Below are positions 6,748 through 15,700 of a stretch of 16,394 nt of DNA, piece by piece. The DNA is from JANNWF01 sp052390415. Its GTDB lineage: Bacteria; Pseudomonadota; Gammaproteobacteria; Xanthomonadales; Xanthomonadaceae. Both the position numbers and the translations under genes were made by a program. Each line of letters starts with the position of its first letter. The stretch's first letter is position 1. The notes under the pieces are model-generated. The model ran no database searches and was not told where the DNA came from. It worked only from the letters and a program-made list of their open reading frames with translations. The stretch is taken from assembly GCA_052390415.1 (NCBI GenBank), contig JBQTGY010000135.1:1-16394 (forward strand), given 5' to 3'.

Positions 6748-7533
6748 CTACTTGGCCCACTTCGGTCGTCGCTTGTCGAAGAAGGCAGCCAAGCCTTCCT
6801 GACCCTCCGCCGACACCCGCAAACCAGCAATCAGATCGGCGTTTTCTTCGTCTTGCGCGCGCCGCACTTTCGAATTGGGATGGGCGATGCGCGCCACCAG
6901 TCGTTTCGCCGCCAGCATCGCCTTGGGGCCGTTGTCGCGCAGCCGATCCACAGATTCCTTTACCGCGGCATCCAGTTCTGCCAGCGGCACGTGCTGATGC
7001 AACAAGCCGATGCGCTCCGCGAAGGCGGCGTCAAACAACTCCGCCGTGAGGAAGAGGCGGCGTGCCTGCCGTGGGCCGATGGCATCAATCACATAGGGTG
7101 AAATCACCGCGGGCACCAGGCCCAGGCGGGTTTCGGTCAGCGCAAAGCGCGCTTCGGAAGCACCAATGGCGATATCGCAACACGCGATCAAACCCACGCC
7201 ACCGCCATAAGCCGCGCCATTCACCCGCGCAATCGTCGGTTTGGATAGCTGATCGAGCGTGCGCATCAGCTTGGCCAATTGCCGCGCATCGCGGCGATTG
7301 TCCTTCTCGCTGGCTTTGGCCATGCGCTTCATCCAGCCCAAGTCCGCGCCGGCAGAAAACGATTTGCCGGCACCAGTCAAGATCACCACTCGAACTTCGG
7401 GCGCGGCCTCGACTTCGCGCAGCACCTCGATCAAGTCATTGATGAGATTTTCATCGAACGCGTTGTGCACCGATGCGCGATGCAGGGTGATGGTGGCCGT
7501 GCCGGCGTCAACGGCGAGCAGTACGCTGGTCAT
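6748..7533 (-). CDS. liuC: Methylglutaconyl-CoA hydratase, crotonase family (LiuC)
   Basis: Hydrates 3-methylglutaconyl-CoA to HMG-CoA between the LiuB/LiuD and LiuE steps. The 261 residues have the normal crotonase length. The two oxyanion-hole segments are visible: SAGADLGWM (60-68) and NGAAYGGGVGL (105-115). One of the two glutamates typical of enoyl-CoA hydratases is present (E134 in LTETRLGLVPA), but the other position, in GGGVGL, is Gly114. My recollection is that bacterial LiuC proteins commonly have this GL form, so it need not mean loss of activity. The function is assigned mainly from position between liuB and liuD; the fold alone would also fit other enoyl-CoA hydratases or isomerases. 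The gap to liuB is 39 bp. No strong ribosome site precedes the ATG. Confidence 0.92.
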   Translation of the reverse strand: MTSVLLAVDAGTATITLHRASVHNAFDENLINDLIEVLREVEAAPEVRVVILTGAGKSFSAGADLGWMKRMAKASEKDNRRDARQLAKLMRTLDQLSKPTIARVNGAAYGGGVGLIACCDIAIGASEARFALTETRLGLVPAVISPYVIDAIGPRQARRLFLTAELFDAAFAERIGLLHQHVPLAELDAAVKESVDRLRDNGPKAMLAAKRLVARIAHPNSKVRRAQDEENADLIAGLRVSAEGQEGLAAFFDKRRPKWAK

Positions 7534-7572
7534 TGATGGGTGTATCCGTAAAGTGCTGAGGTTTGCATGGGC

Positions 7573-9180
7573 TTACATCCGGAATACGCCGAACCGCTGC
7601 GGTTCGATGGGCGCATTCATGCTCGCGGAGATGGCCAAGCCCAAAACGCGGCGGGTGTCGGCCGGGTCGATGATGCCGTCATCCCAAAGCCGTGCCGTGG
7701 CGTAGTAAGGATTGCCCTGGGTTTCGTACTGCTCGCGGATCGGCGCCTTGAAGGCTTCCTCTTCGGCAGCGCTCCACTGTTTGCCGGCGGCTTCGATACC
7801 GTCGCGGCGCACAGTGGCCAACACACTGGCCGCTTGTTCGCCGCCCATCACGCTGATGCGCGCGTTTGGCCACATCCACAAAAAGCGCGCACCGTAGGCG
7901 CGACCACACATGGCGTAGTTGCCGGCTCCAAACGAGCCGCCGATGACGACAGTGAACTTGGGCACGTGCGAGCAGGCGACCGCAGTCACCATCTTCGCGC
8001 CGTCCTTGGCGATACCCGCGTTTTCATATTTGCGTCCGACCATGAAGCCCGTGATGTTCTGCAGGAATACCAGCGGGATGTTGCGTTGATTGCATAGCTC
8101 GATGAAATGCGCGCCCTTCAAGGCGCACTCGGCAAAAAGGATGCCGTTGTTGGCGATGATGCCAACCGGATACCCGTGCACGTGCGCGAAGCCGCAGACC
8201 AAGGTCTTGCCATAGCGCGCCTTGAACTCATGCAACTCAGAACCATCAACGATGCGGGCGATCACTTCGCGAATATCAAACGGACGACGTGTATCGGCCG
8301 GCACCACGCCATACAACTGCGAAGGCGGGTAGAGCGGCTCGATCGGTGTCTGCAAGGCCAGCGGCATCGGCTTCACCCGATTGAGATGACGCACCACGTC
8401 GCGGGCGATTTCCAAGGCATGCGCGTCGTTCTCCGCCATGTGGTCGGCCACGCCCGAGGTGCTGGTGTGCACCTCGGCACCGCCCAAGGATTCGGCGTCG
8501 ACCACTTCACCTGTCGCCGCTTTCACCAGCGGCGGACCACCCAGAAAAATTGTGCCCTGATTCTTGACGATGATGGATTCGTCGCACATCGCCGGCACGT
8601 ACGCGCCGCCCGCCGTGCACGAGCCCATCACCACCGCGATCTGCGGAATGTTGTCCGCGCTCAAACGCGCCTGGTTATAGAAGATGCGACCGAAGTGTTC
8701 GCGATCCGGAAACACTTCGTCCTGCAATGGCAGGAACGCGCCGCCGGAATCGACCAGATACACGCAGGGCAGGCGATTCTCGCGGGCGATCTCCTGCACC
8801 CGAAGATGTTTTTTTACCGTCAACGGAAAATAGGTGCCGCCTTTGACGGTCGCGTCGTTGGCTAGCACCACCACTTCCATCCCATGCACACGGCCGATCC
8901 CCGCGATCAAACCCGCCGCCGGCGCTTGCCCGTCGTACATGTCCTCTGCCGCCAAGGGCGCGATTTCGAGAAACGGCGAACCCGCGTCCAATAGGGCCGT
9001 GATCCGATCCCGCGGCAACAACTTGCCGCGCTCGGTATGTCGACTACGCGCCTTCTCGCCGCCGCCGAGTGCGGCCCGACTCAGGCGCTGCTTCAGCGTT
9101 TCCACCAAGGCCAGCAAGTGGGCGCGATTGTCCGCAAACTCGGACGAGCGGGGGTCAAGCTGGGAGACGATGGCGGGCAT
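7573..9180 (-). CDS. liuB: Methylcrotonyl-CoA carboxylase beta (carboxyltransferase) subunit (LiuB)
   Basis: The carboxyltransferase half of methylcrotonyl-CoA carboxylase, moving CO2 from LiuD's biotin to 3-methylcrotonyl-CoA. From the ATG at 9180 it is 535 residues, the usual length, starting MPAIVSQLDPRSSEF. A TTG at 9210 would add ten residues that look non-conserved. Motifs: GGGEKARSRHTERGKLLPRDR (39-59), the N-half oxyanion segment GSCTAGGAYVPAM (186-198), TSGVADHMAENDAHAL (241-256), CALKGAHFIELC (352-363), QNITGFMVGRKYE (374-386) and the C-half oxyanion segment GGSFGAGNYAMCG (414-426). It is the first liu gene here. A weak -10-like TACAAT lies at 9224-9219 on the minus strand with no good -35. 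No clear Shine-Dalgarno precedes the ATG. Confidence 0.95.
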   Translation of the reverse strand: MPAIVSQLDPRSSEFADNRAHLLALVETLKQRLSRAALGGGEKARSRHTERGKLLPRDRITALLDAGSPFLEIAPLAAEDMYDGQAPAAGLIAGIGRVHGMEVVVLANDATVKGGTYFPLTVKKHLRVQEIARENRLPCVYLVDSGGAFLPLQDEVFPDREHFGRIFYNQARLSADNIPQIAVVMGSCTAGGAYVPAMCDESIIVKNQGTIFLGGPPLVKAATGEVVDAESLGGAEVHTSTSGVADHMAENDAHALEIARDVVRHLNRVKPMPLALQTPIEPLYPPSQLYGVVPADTRRPFDIREVIARIVDGSELHEFKARYGKTLVCGFAHVHGYPVGIIANNGILFAECALKGAHFIELCNQRNIPLVFLQNITGFMVGRKYENAGIAKDGAKMVTAVACSHVPKFTVVIGGSFGAGNYAMCGRAYGARFLWMWPNARISVMGGEQAASVLATVRRDGIEAAGKQWSAAEEEAFKAPIREQYETQGNPYYATARLWDDGIIDPADTRRVLGLAISASMNAPIEPQRFGVFRM

Positions 9181-9347
9181 GGGCAGCGTGACTGAGGGAA
9201 TTGGGAGCAATGTTGGCGATTGTAGGCGAGCGCGACCCTCCGATTGGGTTTGCTAGGGAGCAGCACACAATCACCCGCGTTTTTTGCGGCAGCCACGACG
9301 GGGAAAGAGCGCTGAGGTCGAGATTCGACTCGGTGCCTGTTCCCCAG

Positions 9348-9369
9348 TGCGCCGGATTCGGCCGGCGCA
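9348..9369. repeat. Perfect 8-bp inverted repeat in the divergent promoter region
   Basis: TGCGCCGG (9348-9355) and CCGGCGCA (9362-9369) are exact reverse complements around ATTCGG. With no T-tract on either side it is not a typical terminator. It lies about 170 bases upstream of liuB and 360 upstream of the exported protein gene. Confidence 0.5.
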
Positions 9370-9506
9370 AACTGACTCGATGCATTCCATCGCGTGACTG
9401 GTTCAGGCGCCTAATCGGCTGGAAGATCAATTGAAATTCACGATCGCTGTGACACAGGGACGTCTAAACACAGCATGAACGCCCATGCCCGTGGCCGCTC
9501 TAAGAG

Positions 9507-9522
9507 TGTGAATTTCTTCTCA
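9507..9522. promoter_or_regulatory. CRP/Clp-like binding site candidate
   Basis: TGTGA-N6-TCTCA matches the CRP/Clp consensus TGTGA-N6-TCACA at nine of ten positions. It is about 210 bases upstream of the GTG at 9733. Clp is the CRP homologue of xanthomonads. No promoter hexamers are visible at a matching distance, so this rests on the motif alone. Confidence 0.25.
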
Positions 9523-9723
9523 CTAGCGACAGCGCGAGTGTGCGCAGTCGTGCCGTTGTGGCGAATCCAAAGTCAAGTCTTGTTGCAGTGCACAACATGA
9601 GTTAGCGTGCGCGCCGCTGAGCGAGAAGCGCCGGCTATCCAACCCAGTAACTTTCTTGTGTGCGCGCATCCGACGGATTGGGTGGTTCGTGCCAACCACT
9701 TGCGACTCGTCTCGGGCCGCTCC

Positions 9724-9728
9724 AGGGG
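9724..9728 (+). promoter_or_regulatory. Ribosome-binding site of the giant exported protein
   Basis: AGGGG lies 4 bases before the GTG at 9733. It supports this start over other in-frame GTG codons upstream (9607, 9658, 9682), because only this one begins a normal signal peptide. Confidence 0.5.
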
Positions 9729-9732
9729 ATGT

Positions 9733-12700
9733 GTGAGAAAACTTGTTCAACGCTTGGCCGCAGGTCGGCTCCCGTTGCTGTGCCTTTTCGTTGGTCTGGC
9801 TTTGGCGGGTCTGATGGCTGAGGCGACCGCGGCACCGCCGGTGTCACCGCCAGTGGACACGAACGTATGCAACGGCATCAACGGTGACGGTGGCAGTACG
9901 CTGCAGAGCACCCCGGGCGTATGGTGGAACCCGCGCCGCGATGGCACCGGCTGGCAGCTATTGCGATTGGCGCAGGATCAAAGCCTGATCGTGACGTGGT
10001 ACACGTACGACGGCATGGGCCGGCCGACATGGCTGTTGAGTTCTGCTGAGGTCGTTCAAGCCGACGGCACATGGCGCGCTGACCTGCATCGCTACACCTG
10101 GGTGTATGGCAGTGGAGCCAATCCGGGCTCCAGTGGTGGTGCCACGCGTGTGGGCTCGGTAGCCATCCGATTCGACTCCAGCGACCAGTCGCGCGCCGCC
10201 GTCAAATGGCAATGGGATGAAGCAGGCAGCGCCGCCCAACCTGACGAGTGCATTGGCAATTTCTCGCATGTGCAATCCAGGCCCGCTCCCAATGCTGTCA
10301 ACGCAGCATTCACTGGTGCGTGGTACGAGGAAGCGCTATCCGGCTGGGGCCTGACTCTCAATGTCGTACTTTCTTCTTCAGCGGGGCAGGCCGAGTACCG
10401 CGAAACCTCAGCGCTGACCGTGTATGACGATGCCGGCAATCCGGTGTGGTTGCTTGGAGCCGCGCAGCCTGCGGGTAGCGCGCCACCGTTGAACACTGCG
10501 GACGCGTATCCGCTGACCGTTTATTTCTCTGGCACCGGCTACTCCAATGGCGTGCCAACAACAGACTGCGACGCCGATGCGGTCAGTTGCGTTTTGCTGA
10601 TGACCAATGCGGCCGATTGGAGACGTAGTTACATCGATCCGGCAACGGGTCGCGCTGCTTTCGAATTGCACGCCACCGCTACCGAATTGCTAAGCGCGGC
10701 CGGACGGCCGATCAATGGTATGGCGATAACCCGCTTTGATCGACCGCTGGTCAACGCTGGCACAGATCGCGATGGCGACGGGGATCCTGATCCGCCGCTT
10801 GCCGCGCCTGACCAGTTGGGCGACAGCGTCGAAATCGAGAAGCTTTCCACCGCCAATCAAGTGGTTGTTGATCGCACCCGCTGCGAGGCGGTGGGTGCGG
10901 CCACCAGTTGCGTGGTTGTCGTCAACTGGAGTGCGCACCCGGAGCATTTCCCGCTTGCCTCGTTGTTCCAGCGCAATCTGACGACGGGAGCTGTCGAGAT
11001 CTTGCAGAACGGTGGTGAAAGCGGCGAAAGCTTGGTTACCTTGCCCATTAATCAGACGTTGCAGTTCGAAGTGCGCCAGAATTCCAACGCAACGAGTGCA
11101 CCGCTAGCGTTCAGCCCGGTGGTTACCGTCACCGGCAATCAGCTGCCCACTGCCAGCCTGACTGCACCGACTGCAAGTAGCAGCAGCTACACCGCCCCGG
11201 CCACCATCCAGTTGGCCGCCACCGCGAGCGATCCGGACGGCATCGTTCAGCGCGTTGAGTTCGTCCACAACAACGTCATCATTCACACGGACTACGCTGC
11301 TCCGTACGAATACACTTGGACCAATGTTGCTGCGGGGACTTACAGCGTTTCAGCGCGTGCGATCGACAATTTGGACGGACCCAGTGTCACCGCCCCCATC
11401 ACGATCGTGGTCACCACACCACCTGTTGCCGTGCTACCCACCGAGGACTATCAGTCCGACAGCGTGGGTGCCACACCGGCCGAGTTCCGGGTTGATGAAT
11501 CGGGCGCTGCGACCTACTCGATACCCTTGTACGCCGCGCCCGGAACCGCCGGCGTGGTGCCGAGCTTGAGTCTCAATTACTCCAGCCAGGCCGGGGTCGG
11601 CAGCATGGGTCGCGGGTGGTCCATTGGTGGCACCTCGGCGATCACTCGCTGCCGAGCAAGTTTGGAAGCTGGCGACACCGTCCCGACCACTGGCAAAGGC
11701 GACGATCCGCGAATCGGCTTCAACGCCGGTCCCCTCACGTTTACCGATTCTGATCGATTCTGCCTCGACGGCCAGCGCTTGTTGGAAGTCGCACCTGCGG
11801 CTGCTTCCGCGTGCCCAACCATCAGCGGCCAGTTCGTCCGTCAGTTGCGTACCGAGATCGAAAGCCATCGTCGCATCTGCGGCTACTCGCCGTCGGCAGC
11901 AGGAACGGGCAGCGGGCCCAAGTTCTTTACCGTCGAATCCAAGGATGGTTCCACCAGCTGGTTTGGTGATCGTCGTGCGGTCAGTGGTGCGGCGTCCAAT
12001 GCTTTTCTGGCGGGCAACGCAACGGATCAAACCCAAACGGATACCTATTACCACTGGGCATTGGGTCGATTTGAGGACTCGACGGGCAACTACATCGACT
12101 ACGAGTATCTGAAAGATCCCGGTGGAGCCGCGCGTCCCGGCGAGTTGCTGCTGCAGCGCGCCAGTTACACCGGTAAACGGGTTCTCGTGGGGCAGACTGA
12201 ACCTGCGAGCCTTCCCTACGCGCATGTTGAGTTTCAGTACGAAGTGCCTTTTGGCATCGAAGACCGCAAGGGTTACTTTGCCGGCACCTCGGTGTGGTCG
12301 ACGCGCAGACTCAAGCAGATCTTTTCCCGCGCCGATGGACAGGAACTGCGCGACTATCAGTTGATCTATGGCCAAGCGACCTCGGGTGCAAACGAAACAC
12401 AACTGCAAGCACTGCAGGAGTGTCGCAATGCACCGCGGCCCGGCGGCGGCACCAATCGAGTCTGTCTGAACCGCACCGAGTTTCAGTGGAGTTCGGCGGT
12501 GCATGGTTTTCGCGCGCCTTCTCCCCAGTTCGATCTACCGACGGGGTCGCAATCGAAGTTTGGTGGAATGAAGTTTGGCGACGTCGACGGCGACGGTCGC
12601 TTGGACATGGTGTGGGTCAAGGACGGCCAGGAAAATGAAGTTTGCCGGACTGAGCAGATTCACGTCTTTTATGCCAGAGCCGGAGCAGGCGGCGCGCTTG

Positions 12701-15700
12701 AGTTCAAGAAAGAGGGCAGCGAAGCGTTTCTCTGCGCACCTCGTGAGTTTGACCGCGATGAAGGCGGCAGCCTAGACAGGAACTGGTTTCTGCTCGACTA
12801 CAACGGTGACGGAAAAGACGACATATTTCTCCGCGGTTCGGCGCAATGGGTGGGCCGGCAGTCGCAGGGAACCGCGAGCGGAACGCAGAATCCGTTTAAC
12901 CAAACAGCAGACCTGCTCGCCAGTATTCCGATTCCGGCCGGCAGCACCTTGGATCACCCAGTGCAGCGAGCGGATTTGAATGCGGATGGTCTTCCCGATC
13001 TGATTTACTACCACGAAGACCAAGAGCGCATTTTCGCGCGCTTGATGACGCGCGCCAGCGGCAGCGGAAGCCCCTACGTTTGGGGCGAACCGATGAGCGT
13101 GCAACTGGAGGGCATCAATGAATTGGCCGGCTCGCCGCCTCCCGGCGAACTGATGGGTTTGTACGCCAAAGGCGGCTTCGACCAGTTGAATGACTTCAAC
13201 GGCGATGGCCGTTCCGATGTTGTGGTCGTCGTCGACGTCACTCGCGAATGCGGTGTCGGTGGCGGCGGCGGTGGACACGGAGGCCCACCGCACACGCCAC
13301 GCCCACACCATCGTCCCGGTGGCCAATCCGTCCCCAACACGCCAACGACGGTGTGCACCATCCCGTTCCTGTACGCCATGGTCGTGAGCAAGGTGCCTCA
13401 GCCCGGCGCGGGCGGCAGCATCATCCTCAGCCAGTACCCCGGAGGTGCAATTGGCAACGGCTACTTCGAAGGTCTGCGCTTTGTCGACCTCAATGGCGAT
13501 GGGTTGAGCGATATCTACAACCCCAACGTGCTTGGAAACCTGGCGAACATGACCTTCAGAGTCAACAGCGGCAAAGGCTTCCTGCCCAGCCGAATGATCC
13601 AGAATCCCGGATCGATCGCCATCACGGGCCAGCCCCAGATCCATGACGTGAGCGGTGATGGTCGCCCAGATATCGTATTCCCGTCGCACGCGGTGAGCAC
13701 CACGGTCACTGACGGCGGCTACGGATTCGCTTTCAAGTTGGGCGTGCCCCAGGCAAGTGTTGCCGCTGACAATGGCGTCGGCTTCGCCAATGCGGATACC
13801 GGCCTGCCTGGCTGGCGCAACCTCGCGACGCGATGCCCAACACCCGCGTGTCTGAATGAAAACCGCGGCTTCTATTTCGGTGATTACAACGGCGATGGCG
13901 CGCTCGACTTCCTGCGGGTGAACTGGCGTGACGGTGCCTCTCGCGCCCAGCTCACTCTGAGCATCGATGAGCGTCGTCCACGCGACGTGATCGAGCGCTT
14001 CACCAATGGACTCGGTGCCAAAACCGAAGTCCGCTATGGTTCCCTCAACAACCGGGCGCACTATCGGCGTGATCGCGATTCGCGTAATGAGCTGAGCGTG
14101 GGTCGCGGCTCACCCGTGGAAGACGTGCATGCCCCGTGGTGGGTGGTGACCGAGGCCAAGAGCAGCGCGCCGACACAAGTCAATGTCAACGCAATGTCGC
14201 GGGTGTTGTATCGCTATGTGGGTGCCAAGATGCAGGCAGGTGGGCGGGGCTTTTTGGGCTTCCGGCAGATTCACACCATCGATGCCAATCACGACACCAG
14301 CCATGTGGTGACCCAGACTGAGTACATGCAGGACTTTCCCTTCATCGGGCGTCCGCATACAACCTCGACCAAGGTCGTGGAAAGTGCGTTTGAGGAAGAT
14401 GCCTGCGCGATCTCGTTTGCTGACAGTTGTTTTGTCAGCGGTGCCGAGACGCCATTTGCGTATGGCGGCCGACTCATCGCCTTGGCCGAGAGCAACTGGA
14501 TTCCACCCAGCGTGAGCTTGGCCTTTCCGGGTGCGCCGCAGCGGGTCGAGTTGCAGTCCACGCGTGAGACAACGTACGGATTGAGCCCCGCACCACTCAA
14601 CACGGTGTTGAGCCGTGTCGAAACGTCCTACTCGTATCGCGACAGTGCGGGCACGCTCGACCCGTGGGGCAACGTGCGCAGCACCGAGGTCAAGACCTTT
14701 GACGGCAGTGGTGCGTGGCTGGCGACGGTGTCGACCGCCAACGAATACACGGTGGAAGACCCCGCACGCTGGCGCCTGGGCCGGCTGACCAAGTCCACCG
14801 TCACCCATCAGCGCACCGGCGAAGCCGCACGCGTGCGCAGCAGCGAATTCACCTACCAGATGAGCGGCGCGGCCACCGGCTTGTTGCTGAGCGAGAGCGT
14901 GCAGAATCATGTGCAAGGCACGGAGCGCAAGTATCAGCACTTACGCACGTTTCATGTGCTGGATGACTGGGGTAATCGCGTGCGCTCGCATACCTGCAGT
15001 ACGGAGTTGAGCGAGGCGCAGTGCAAGGCGACTGCCGATGGCGCGGGCAGCAACTTTGTGTTTCAGACCGACGATACGGACGGCAGCCGTATCCAGCGTT
15101 ATGGACGCACGCAGTTTGATGGTCGTGGTCGTTTCGTTGCGAAGTCGTTTGCGCCGTTCTGGAATGGCACGGCCGAAATCGAGCTGACCACCAGTGAGGT
15201 GATCGCCCCCCGCAATGACTTTGGCGATGTTACCCAGGCCAGCGACATCAACGGCGTGCAGTCACGCGCGGTGTTTGGCAGCATGGGCCGCGCTTACTAC
15301 ACCTGGACGGCGACGGTGCCCAATGGCGTGCCGGGTGCGGTCGGGCAGGGCGTGGCGACCACCACGACATACCGTTTCTGCGCGCAGTTGGGCGGTGCCT
15401 GCCCCAACGGTGCGGTATATCGCGAGCAGATCACGACCACCGGACAAGGCACGCGCTGGGTATATGCCGACGTGCTGGGCCGGCCGGTGATGGCGGCGAC
15501 GCACACCCTGAATGCGGCTGGCAGCGGCGAGAGCATCGCCGCCAGTTGCACCTTTCATGACGCGTTGGGACGGGTCAACCTCACTTCGGAACCCTTCTTT
15601 TTGGGCGAACTGGGTGACCAAACGCCCGCCGTCAGCAGCGCCTCTTGCACGGTGGGCCAGCGTTTTTACAGTCGCACCGAATACGACGTACTCGGTCGCC

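Larger units (their letters stand above)
9181..9732. other. Divergent intergenic region between liuB and the giant exported protein gene
   Basis: No convincing gene. It must hold the promoters of both flanking transcripts. For the minus strand the best candidate is TACAAT at 9224-9219, about 40 bases before the liuB ATG, without a recognisable -35. For the plus strand I find no convincing sigma-70 pair. Inverted repeats that could be operators are GTCGA-GAT-TCGAC (9317-9329), a perfect 8-bp hairpin (9348-9369), CTGTG-A-CACAG (9447-9457) and a CRP-like site (9507-9522). No LiuR/LiuQ regulator gene is present to pair with them. Confidence 0.55.

Noticed and set aside
6705..6830. 42-residue N-terminal extension of LiuD
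   Set aside because: It overlaps liuC, has no similarity to the family N-terminus, and a GTG with AAAGGGA at proper spacing starts exactly at the conserved KRLLIANRGEI.
9262..9300. CCGC-GTTTTTT-GCGG as an intrinsic terminator
   Set aside because: The T-run is in the loop, the stem is 4 bp, and both neighbouring genes start here rather than end.
9201..9434. 77-codon plus-strand frame in the divergent region
   Set aside because: It needs a TTG start, has no ribosome site or domain, overlaps the liuB 5' end, and has atypical composition.
11434..12504. 356-codon open frame on the minus strand
   Set aside because: It lies wholly inside the plus-strand SpvB region, which translates to recognisable domains. 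The minus-strand product has no family features and is a codon-bias shadow.
12772..14061. 429-codon open frame on the minus strand
   Set aside because: Antisense to the FG-GAP repeats. The plus frame has repeated DxNGDG motifs; the antisense product has no recognisable domain.
14110..14940. 276-codon open frame on the minus strand
   Set aside because: Antisense shadow of the uninterrupted exported-protein frame, with no domain or ribosome site.
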